Origin: Faecalibacterium sp. UBA7177
GTDB lineage: Bacteria; Bacillota; Clostridia; Oscillospirales; Ruminococcaceae
Assembly (NCBI GenBank): GCA_002491225.1
Contig: DKVN01000005.1
Coordinates: 3,421 to 8,515 of the forward strand
Direction: 5' to 3'
DNA length: 5,095 nt
Below the pieces are notes generated by a model. The model did no database searches. It was not told where the DNA came from and saw only the letters and a program-made list of their open reading frames with translations. Numbering within the stretch: the first letter of the stretch is position 1; every line of letters starts with the position of its first letter. This document shows positions 1 to 4,728 of the stretch, one piece after another. The position numbers and the translations under genes are program-made.

Positions 1-6
1 GTTTTC

Positions 7-35
7 TTGTCTCACCGCCCGGAGTGTGGTACAAT
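7..35 (+). promoter_or_regulatory. Probable sigma-A promoter of metY
   Basis: A -35 box TTGTCT (7-12) and a -10 box TACAAT (30-35) are separated by 17 bp, and the -10 is preceded by TGG, giving an extended -10 (27-35). Transcription would start near position 42, leaving a leader of about 50 nt before metY. That is too short for a SAM riboswitch or T-box, so any such control would need a second promoter outside the window. A second AT-rich stretch, TATGATAAT (49-57), could serve as an alternative -10 but lacks a good -35 box. Confidence 0.6.
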
Positions 36-61
36 AAGCAGAACAGCGTATGATAATAGTA

Positions 62-83
62 TGGGGCAGCGCCCCAAAGGAGG
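62..83 (+). promoter_or_regulatory. Leader hairpin abutting the metY ribosome binding site
   Basis: TGGGGC (62-67) and GCCCCA (71-76) form a perfect 6-bp stem with a 3-nt loop. The last stem base is the first base of AAAGGAGG (76-83), a near-perfect Shine-Dalgarno sequence placed 7 nt before the ATG at 91. The site decides the start of metY: the frame stays open upstream to position 7 but has no comparable ribosome site there. The hairpin could modulate ribosome loading; that role is inference. Confidence 0.55.
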
Positions 84-90
84 AATTTTG

Positions 91-1365
91 ATGGATCGCG
101 ACACCCTCTGCATCCAGGGCGGCTACACCCCCAAAAACGGCGAGCCGCGGCAGCTTCCGATCATCCAGAGCACCACCTTCCAGTACGCCACCGGCGAGGA
201 GATGGCCAAGCTCTTTGACCTTGAGGAGAGCGGCTACTTTTACACCCGGCTGCAAAACCCCACCAACGACGCAGTGGCGGCCAAGATCTGCGCGCTCGAG
301 GGCGGCACCGCCGCCATGCTGACGGCGAGCGGCCAGGCGGCCACCTTCTACTCGGTCTTCAACCTCGCCTCCTGCGGGGACCACATCGTCTCAAGCGCCA
401 GCATCTACGGCGGCAGCTACAATCTGTTTGCGGTGACCATGAAGCGCATGGGCATCGAGTTCACCTTTGTGGATCCGGACTGCACCCCCGAACAGCTCAA
501 CGCCGCCTTCCGCCCCAACACCAAAGCGGTGTTCGGCGAGACGATCGCCAACCCCGCCCTGACCGTGCTGGACATCGAAAAGTTCGCCGCCGCGGCCCAT
601 GCCCACGGGGTGCCGCTGATTGTGGACAACACCTTTGCCACCCCCATCAACTGCCGCCCGTTTGAGTGGGGGGCGGACATCGTCACCCATTCCACCACCA
701 AGTATATGGACGGCCACGGCGCGGGGGTGGGCGGGGCGATCGTGGATTCCGGTCGGTTCGACTGGACAAAATACCCCGATAAGTTCCCCGGCCTCTGCAC
801 CCCGGACGAGAGCTACCACGGGGTGACCTATACCGAGCGGTTTGGCCTTGCGGGGGCCTACATCACCAAGGCGACCGCCCAGCTGATGCGGGATCTCGGC
901 TCGATCCAGAGCCCGCAGAACGCTTTCCTGCTCAACCTCGGCCTCGAGAGCCTGCACGTGCGGATGCGACGCCACTGCGAGAACGGCCAGGCGGTGGCCG
1001 AGTTTCTGCAAAGCCACCCCAAGGTCAGCTGGGTCAACTACTGCGGCCTGCCGGGCAACAAATACTACGCGCTGGCGCAAAAATATCTGCCGAACGGCAG
1101 CTGCGGCGTGGTCAGCTTCGGGGTGGCGGGCGGCCGCGAGGGCGCGGCCCGGTTTATGAAGGAGCTGCGCCTCGGCGCCATCGAGACCCATGTGGCCGAC
1201 GCCCGCACCTGCTGTCTGCACCCGGCCTCGACCACCCACCGCCAGATGAACGACGCCGAGCTCGCCGCCGCCGGGGTCAGCCCGGACCTCGTGCGGATGT
1301 CCTGCGGCCTCGAATCCGCCGCGGATCTCATCGCCGATATCGGGCAGGCGCTGGAGAAGGTGTAA
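91..1365 (+). CDS. metY: O-acetylhomoserine sulfhydrylase (aminocarboxypropyltransferase), PLP-dependent
   Basis: This cytosolic 424-residue enzyme of the Cys/Met metabolism PLP family should convert O-acetylhomoserine and sulfide to homocysteine and acetate, the direct sulfhydrylation route to methionine. The YTRLQNPT segment supplies Tyr51 and Arg53, which bind PLP phosphate from the neighbouring subunit. TASGQAA contributes to the phosphate-binding region. Asp179 in VDNTFATP pairs with the pyridine nitrogen. Lys204 in STTKYMDGHG is the Schiff-base lysine. Arg402 in the C-terminal VRMSCGLE segment is the expected substrate-carboxylate arginine. The length matches the MetY class (about 425-430), longer than MetB/MetC-type relatives (about 380-400). 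The start at 91 is fixed by AAAGGAGG seven bases upstream. metA follows 194 nt downstream on the same strand and should provide the acetylated substrate. A related sulfhydrylase with another acyl acceptor is possible but less likely given metA. Confidence 0.95.
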   Translation: MDRDTLCIQGGYTPKNGEPRQLPIIQSTTFQYATGEEMAKLFDLEESGYFYTRLQNPTNDAVAAKICALEGGTAAMLTASGQAATFYSVFNLASCGDHIVSSASIYGGSYNLFAVTMKRMGIEFTFVDPDCTPEQLNAAFRPNTKAVFGETIANPALTVLDIEKFAAAAHAHGVPLIVDNTFATPINCRPFEWGADIVTHSTTKYMDGHGAGVGGAIVDSGRFDWTKYPDKFPGLCTPDESYHGVTYTERFGLAGAYITKATAQLMRDLGSIQSPQNAFLLNLGLESLHVRMRRHCENGQAVAEFLQSHPKVSWVNYCGLPGNKYYALAQKYLPNGSCGVVSFGVAGGREGAARFMKELRLGAIETHVADARTCCLHPASTTHRQMNDAELAAAGVSPDLVRMSCGLESAADLIADIGQALEKV

Positions 1366-1369
1366 GGAG

Positions 1370-1519
1370 GCGGGCAGGCCCGCAGGTTGGGGGCGCTGCC
1401 CCCAACACCCCCGCCAAGGGGCGAGGCCCCTTGGAACCGCAGATTGTCCGGCCAAAAGCTTGGCCGGACGGGGGAATACACAGCTGGCAAACCAGCTGCC
1501 GGGCGGCACAAGGCTGCCC
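1370..1519. repeat. Array of six consecutive hairpins between metY and metA
   Basis: Almost the whole gap is palindromic. H1: arms 1370-1374 and 1379-1383 (GCGGG/CCCGC). H2: 1386-1394 and 1398-1406, a perfect 9-bp stem with 3-nt loop. H3: 1414-1422 and 1426-1434, a perfect 9-bp stem with 3-nt loop. H4: 1446-1455 and 1460-1469, a perfect 10-bp stem around AAGC. H5: 1481-1487 and 1492-1498, 7 bp with 4-nt loop. H6: 1501-1507 and 1513-1519, 7 bp including one G-T wobble. None is followed by a T-run, so they do not look like ordinary intrinsic terminators. A near-repeat CCGCAGRTTG begins at 1380 and again at 1437, leading into H2 and H4. The arrangement resembles dispersed palindromic (REP-like) intergenic elements; it could act in mRNA stability or partial attenuation before metA. 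Copy number elsewhere cannot be seen here. Confidence 0.75.
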
Positions 1520-1559
1520 CAAAAACAACAGAGTAAGGATATAAGGAGCAATTCATCCC

Positions 1560-2483
1560 ATGCCGCTTATTATCCCCCAGGCGCTTCCCGCCTATGCCGC
1601 CCTCGCCGGCGAAAACGTCTTTGTCATGCACGAGGAGCGCGCCCAAAGCCAGGAGATCCGCCCGCTGCGCATCCTCGTCCTCAACCTCATGCCCACCAAG
1701 ATCGCCACCGAGACCCAGCTGGCCCGGATGCTCGCCAACAGCCCGCTGCAGGTCGAGCTCACCCTCCTGCACACCGCCACCCACGAGGCCAGCCACGTGC
1801 CCGGCGAGCATCTGGCGTCCTTTTACAAAACCTTCGGCGAGGTGCGCGATCAACGGTTCGATGGCATGATCATCACCGGCGCACCGGTCGAGAACATCCC
1901 CTTCGAGCAGGTGGACTACTGGCCCGAGCTCTGCCGCATTCTGGAGTTTACCAAAACCAACGTCTACTCCACCCTCCACGTCTGCTGGGGGGCGCAGGCG
2001 GCGCTGTACTACCACTACGGCATCCCCAAGCGGGCACTGGGGCATAAGCTGTTCGGGGTCTTCCCGCATGAGGTGCTGCGCCCCGCAAATCCGCTGGTGC
2101 GCGGCTTCGACGAGGTGTTTTACGCCCCCCACTCCCGCCACACCGAGAGCGACCCCGCCGCCATCGCGGCCTGCGGCGCGCTGCGGCTGCTGGCCGCCTC
2201 GCCCGAGGCCGGCCCCTACCTCATGAGCACCGAAAACGGCCGCCAGATCTTCGTCACCGGCCACCCGGAGTACGACCGCACCACCCTCGACGCCGAGTAC
2301 CGCAGGGATCTCGGCAAGGGCCTGCCCATCGCAATGCCCAAAAACTACTACCCAGGCGACGACCCCGCCCGCCCGCCGGTCTTCCGCTGGCGCAGCCACG
2401 CCTACCTGCTCTACACCAACTGGCTGAACTACTACGTCTACCAGTCCACCCCCTACGACCTCGGCGAACTGGCGGAGCTGTGA
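1560..2483 (+). CDS. metA: Homoserine O-acetyltransferase, MetA family
   Basis: This 307-residue cytosolic enzyme of the MetA (homoserine O-acyltransferase, class I glutamine amidotransferase-like) family activates the homoserine hydroxyl for methionine synthesis. The nucleophile Cys142 lies in HVCWGAQA, and His235 and Glu237 in TGHPEYD complete the catalytic set. Other family residues fall at their usual numbers: Lys47 (MPTKIATETQ), Lys163, Ser192 (PHSRHTE) and Arg249. Position 111 is Glu (GAPVENIPFE). In characterised members Glu111 goes with acetyl-CoA use and Gly111 with succinyl-CoA, so this is predicted to make O-acetylhomoserine, the substrate of the upstream metY product. TAAGGAG (1542-1548) lies 11 nt before the ATG, a slightly long spacing. 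No clear separate promoter is seen in the gap, so cotranscription with metY is likely. Older annotation of such proteins as succinyltransferases should be discounted here. Confidence 0.95.
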   Translation: MPLIIPQALPAYAALAGENVFVMHEERAQSQEIRPLRILVLNLMPTKIATETQLARMLANSPLQVELTLLHTATHEASHVPGEHLASFYKTFGEVRDQRFDGMIITGAPVENIPFEQVDYWPELCRILEFTKTNVYSTLHVCWGAQAALYYHYGIPKRALGHKLFGVFPHEVLRPANPLVRGFDEVFYAPHSRHTESDPAAIAACGALRLLAASPEAGPYLMSTENGRQIFVTGHPEYDRTTLDAEYRRDLGKGLPIAMPKNYYPGDDPARPPVFRWRSHAYLLYTNWLNYYVYQSTPYDLGELAEL

Positions 2484-2490
2484 AGCGCCC

Positions 2491-2547
2491 ATAAAACAAA
2501 AAAATGGCCCCCGGCGCGCTCGAAGCTGCGCGCCGGGGGCCTGTATT
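2491..2547. terminator. Bidirectional intrinsic terminator shared by metA and the flavin reductase-rubredoxin gene
   Basis: Arms 2506-2519 and 2528-2541 form a perfect 14-bp GC-rich stem with an 8-nt loop. On the minus strand the stem is followed by ATTTTTTTGTTTTAT (complement of 2491-2505), a classic U-tract, so it should strongly terminate the leftward gene ending at 2580. On the + strand it is followed only by TGTATTT, a weaker tract, yet the stem lies 22 nt past the metA stop and probably ends the metY-metA transcript too. Confidence 0.9.
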
Positions 2548-2579
2548 TGGGATCGGGAGGATCCCGGCCCAAGCCCCGC

Positions 2580-3200
2580 TTATTTCAGCTCCTCAAAATC
2601 CGAAGCCGGGTGCTTGCAGATGGGGCAGATGTAGTCCTCCGGCAGGCTGTCTCCCTCGTAGACATACCCGCACACCTTGCAGACCCAGCGCTTTTTGTCG
2701 CTCTGCCCGGCCGCGGGCTGGGGCCTGGGCTTGATGTGTGCCTGGTAATAGGCGTAGGTGGCGCTGGGGGCGTCCGAGAGGACGTCGCCGTCCACCACGT
2801 CGGCCACAAAGAGGGTGTGGGTCCCGAGGTCGGTGGCCGAGACCACCCAGCCGTTGATGTAGGCGTTGACCCCCCTGGTGGGGCGCAGAACCTCGTTTTC
2901 CCCCCGCACCGTGTCGGCGTACCCGGCAAACTTGTCCGCCGTCCGGCCCGACTGGAAGCCGAAGCGCTGGAACAGCGCAAACTCCGCCTCCTCCGAGATG
3001 ACCGACAGGGTGAACCGCTTGCTGTTCATCAGCAGGTCGTGGGTGTAATTGTCCTTGTTCACCGCAAACAGGATCCGGTTGGGGGTGGTGGTCACCTGCA
3101 TGCCGGTGTTGATGATGCAGCCGTTGTCCTTCTCCCCGTCCCGGGTGGTCAGGACAAACAGGCCATAGCTCAGGGCGTACATGGCTTTTTTGTTTTTCAT
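2580..3200 (-). CDS. Flavin reductase-rubredoxin fusion (high-molecular-weight rubredoxin, Hrb-like)
   Basis: This is a 206-residue soluble two-domain redox protein. Residues about 1-150 are a flavin reductase-like FMN-binding split barrel: the opening ALSYGLFVLTT and the segment around NGCIINTGMQVTT (26-38), NKDNYTHDLL and ISEEAEFALFQRFGFQSGR are typical. After a Pro/Gln-rich linker (about 157-170), residues 172-206 form a rubredoxin-like iron site with Cys174-x2-Cys177 and Cys192-x2-Cys195. Similar fusions (Hrb of Moorella) pass electrons from NAD(P)H:rubredoxin oxidoreductase to flavodiiron proteins that reduce NO or oxygen; that role is inferred. The two Cys pairs are only 15 residues apart, as in rubrerythrin-type sites, whereas classical rubredoxins have about 30. 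The ATG at 3200 follows GGAAAGGAA (complement of 3209-3217) at 8-nt spacing. No partner enzyme gene is visible nearby. Its own promoter and terminator make it monocistronic. Confidence 0.9.
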   Translation of the reverse strand: MKNKKAMYALSYGLFVLTTRDGEKDNGCIINTGMQVTTTPNRILFAVNKDNYTHDLLMNSKRFTLSVISEEAEFALFQRFGFQSGRTADKFAGYADTVRGENEVLRPTRGVNAYINGWVVSATDLGTHTLFVADVVDGDVLSDAPSATYAYYQAHIKPRPQPAAGQSDKKRWVCKVCGYVYEGDSLPEDYICPICKHPASDFEELK

Positions 3201-3236
3201 CGAAGCGCTTCCTTTCCAATGGGATGTTCTGTCTTG

Positions 3237-3265
3237 AGCATACTACACCTGTCCAAAAATGTCCA
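3237..3265 (-). promoter_or_regulatory. Probable promoter of the flavin reductase-rubredoxin gene
   Basis: Read on the minus strand, TGGACA (complement of 3260-3265, five of six matches to TTGACA) and TATGCT (complement of 3237-3242, four of six matches to TATAAT) are separated by 17 bp. Transcription would begin near 3230, about 30 nt before the start codon at 3200. The spacing is ideal but the -10 box is only moderate. Confidence 0.5.
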
Positions 3266-3299
3266 GAAAAAGCGGGGGCAGCACCGCGCTCATTGGACA
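3250..3299. repeat. TGTCCA repeats, possible operator
   Basis: TGTCCA occurs at 3250-3255 and 3260-3265 in the same orientation, exactly 10 bp apart (one helical turn), each followed by A-rich DNA. An inverted copy, TGGACA, lies at 3294-3299, also followed by AAAA. The first two copies overlap the spacer and -35 box of the putative promoter of the flavin reductase-rubredoxin gene, a position suited to a repressor. I do not recognise the motif as a known regulator site, and short motifs can recur by chance. Confidence 0.35.
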
Positions 3300-3411
3300 A
3301 AAAGATCGCAGAAACGCATTTTTATGACGGCATCACACAGAAACCGTACTGTCGGGAGGCCCTCTGCGCGGGATGCCTCGGCAGAGAACAGTGCCGCAGG
3401 GAGACCATAAA

Positions 3412-4059
3412 TCATTCTTTTGCCTGTGCAACCGTATGGTTTTTGTAGGTGTTCCAGGTGGGCTCATAGGTGGCAACAGCCTGATTTCCCCACATGTCCC
3501 ATCCCTCGCGGCTCCCGCGGGCGAACAATTCAATTCGGTTGGGCAGGCTGCAGGATTCGATGATCGGGATAATTTCGTCCGGCTTCCTGCTGTGCTCACG
3601 CTTCTGAGAGCGGATCAGATTGACTTGTGAGCGGGCCGGGGATAAGGTTCGGTTGGGCACGCTTTTCTTTTTGATGCCAAAAAGAAGAAGCTCGGTCACA
3701 TTGCGAAAATAAAACCCGACCCCCCTCCCATCCGGCATACCGTCCTTGCGAACCTTTTCCCAAACAATATTCCCTTTGTACTCAAAGCCCCAGGCGTCCA
3801 TAACGGCCAACCCCTCCGGGAGTAGCGCGTTGGGAACCCAAAGATATAAATGCGCCTTACTGTCCGCTATCTCAGAAACCGGCAGCGCCTTAATATCCGC
3901 AAGCGGCATTGTTTCGTATCGCGTCAGCCTCTTGTGCTCGGGGGCCACCTTCCCGGTGCGGTTTTGAAATTGCCAGGGCGGGTCGGCATAGATGGTATTG
4001 TATTTTTTTTCGTTCGTAAAGGAGAGCAGATCCCTTGCGGTGAGCTCCAGATTAGTCAT
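3412..4059 (-). CDS. MT-A70 family DNA adenine-N6 methyltransferase of a type II restriction-modification pair
   Basis: This 215-residue SAM-dependent methyltransferase should methylate adenine in the recognition site of the adjacent endonuclease and so protect host DNA. The catalytic motif DPPW is at residues 26-29 (TIYADPPWQF). The family block with RYETMPLADIKALPV, the strand HLYLWVPNALL and WGFEYKGNIVWEK follow. The C-terminal SAM-binding segment is ELFARG (177-182), followed by REGWDMWGNQ, all characteristic of bacterial and phage MT-A70 enzymes such as M.MunI. The start ATG overlaps the end of the endonuclease gene by 8 nt, implying translational coupling. An in-frame TTG at 4068 is a competing start. 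The gene is visibly more AT-rich than metY and metA. An orphan or phage-type methyltransferase is an alternative, but the tight overlap with an endonuclease gene argues for a true pair. The recognition site cannot be deduced. Confidence 0.9.
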   Translation of the reverse strand: MTNLELTARDLLSFTNEKKYNTIYADPPWQFQNRTGKVAPEHKRLTRYETMPLADIKALPVSEIADSKAHLYLWVPNALLPEGLAVMDAWGFEYKGNIVWEKVRKDGMPDGRGVGFYFRNVTELLLFGIKKKSVPNRTLSPARSQVNLIRSQKREHSRKPDEIIPIIESCSLPNRIELFARGSREGWDMWGNQAVATYEPTWNTYKNHTVAQAKE

Positions 4060-4711
4060 ACCTGTCAACGCACTCCTTTCCGATGCCGACGGCCAGAATG
4101 GGGCAGCCACCATTGCGCCTGCTGTCAAGGCGGTACAGCAATTTTCCCATCCAGGTGGTGGACGCCCCATACTTGGTGATGATGCCAAGCTCCCTGAAAA
4201 TCTCGTTCAATTCCTCAGACCGGGTGACAATCACCCCAACATCAATGAGCCCGCAGTCAAAATAGGTTCGCATTGCAAGCAGGTCGCGGTCAAACGTCTG
4301 ATCCTTGCTGTTCCATTCAAGGTCAAAGGCAACCCGATTCTTCAAAAAATCGATATTGTGACCATCAATATAGCCCTCGATGGTTTCAACCTCAAATGGC
4401 TGGCCCGAAAATCGTCCTCTTCGCTGCGCGGTCTGACGAGGATACTTTTTCACAATCAAATCTCCGGAGATGCGAATTTCCCGCCACCCATAAGGGTATA
4501 AAACATCATCAAATTTTTTGGGGATCGGTGATTCGTTGCCCCCGGCTTTGGAAATATCATCCAGCGTGAGCTTCAGATTTCTCAAAGCTTCCTGTATTTC
4601 GTGCCATTCATCCGCAAAGCTTTCATGCAGAATTTCGAGGGCGTGCCCATAGTCAAAAAACTCATAGCGGGATTGAATGTCCGGGTCAATATATTTTTTG
4701 TTTGCAATCAT
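4052..4711 (-). CDS. BglII/BstYI-like type II restriction endonuclease
   Basis: This 219-residue protein resembles the BglII/BstYI endonuclease family, whose members are of about this size and cleave at GATC-centred palindromes. The N-terminal part (YGHALEIL at 21-28, EWHEIQEALRNL at 35-46) matches the helical start of the family. The core holds HNIDFLKNRVAFDLEWNSKD (118-137): Asp121, Asp130 and Glu132 are aligned with the catalytic Asp84, Glu93 and Gln95 of BglII, followed by FDRDLLAMRTYFDCGLIDVGVIVTR segments and a GCPILAVGI strand near the C-terminus. It should cut unmodified DNA as a dimer. The ATG at 4711 follows AAGAGG (complement of 4724-4729), which overlaps the stop codon of the upstream glycosyltransferase gene; spacing is a long 12 nt. 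It precedes and overlaps the methyltransferase gene. The specificity is not readable from sequence. The family assignment is from remembered motifs, not an alignment. Confidence 0.82.
   Translation of the reverse strand: MIANKKYIDPDIQSRYEFFDYGHALEILHESFADEWHEIQEALRNLKLTLDDISKAGGNESPIPKKFDDVLYPYGWREIRISGDLIVKKYPRQTAQRRGRFSGQPFEVETIEGYIDGHNIDFLKNRVAFDLEWNSKDQTFDRDLLAMRTYFDCGLIDVGVIVTRSEELNEIFRELGIITKYGASTTWMGKLLYRLDSRRNGGCPILAVGIGKECVDRYD
4066..4081 (-). promoter_or_regulatory. Ribosome binding site of the methyltransferase gene, ambiguous start
   Basis: GGAAAGGAG (complement of 4073-4081) is a strong Shine-Dalgarno sequence lying inside the 3' end of the endonuclease gene. It is 13 nt from the ATG at 4059 but only 4 nt from an in-frame TTG at 4068-4066. 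Neither spacing is ideal. The ATG is preferred because it is the stronger codon and can be reached by ribosomes terminating at the overlapping stop; the TTG start would add three residues (start, Thr, Gly). Confidence 0.5.
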
Positions 4712-4728
4712 GTATTGTCACATCCTCT

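Larger units (their letters stand above)
3412..4711 (-). other. Type II restriction-modification cassette, probably horizontally acquired
   Basis: Endonuclease then methyltransferase, both leftward, overlapping by 8 nt (ATGACTAA, complement of 4052-4059). Base composition drops sharply: by direct count 26 of 60 bases are G or C in 4441-4500, against 43 of 60 in 1201-1260 inside metY. No transposase, integrase or clear target-site duplication flanks the pair. No controller gene or dedicated promoter is visible, so expression probably depends on readthrough from the glycosyltransferase gene. Nor is a convincing intrinsic terminator seen in 3201-3411 for the leftward transcript. Confidence 0.75.

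Noticed and set aside
7..90. N-terminal extension of metY to an upstream TTG at 7
   Set aside because: The extension has no family similarity, would overlap the promoter, and lacks a ribosome site, while ATG 91 has AAAGGAGG at ideal distance.
1..90. SAM riboswitch or T-box ahead of metY
   Set aside because: The visible leader after the predicted start site is about 50 nt and holds just one small hairpin; none of the conserved T-box or S-box sequence is present. Control from beyond the left edge cannot be excluded.
284..2250. AGATCT sites (284-289, 2245-2250) and further RGATCY sites as a clue to the endonuclease specificity
   Set aside because: Such sites are frequent here with no sign of avoidance, but a functional methyltransferase would protect them, so they neither support nor exclude a BglII- or BstYI-like specificity.
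391..2492. Long minus-strand open frames opposite metY and metA (386 and 475 codons)
   Set aside because: They are antisense to two clearly recognised genes. Their composition (rich in Gly, Ala, Arg, Val) is what GC-rich antisense frames give, and they show no recognisable domain.
2547..3410. Plus-strand frame of 287 codons opposite the flavin reductase-rubredoxin gene
   Set aside because: It is a shadow of the minus-strand gene, extends through its promoter, and carries no recognisable domain.
3340..3411. Possible terminator after the methyltransferase gene (CTCTGC/GCAGAG, 3362-3386)
   Set aside because: The stem is only 6 bp with a 13-nt loop and no T-run follows on the minus strand.
3224..3448. 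Plus-strand frame of 74 codons with several cysteines in the gap right of the flavin reductase-rubredoxin gene
   Set aside because: No Shine-Dalgarno sequence precedes it. It covers the divergent promoter region and runs antisense into the methyltransferase gene end; the Cys spacing matches no known zinc or iron motif I can name.
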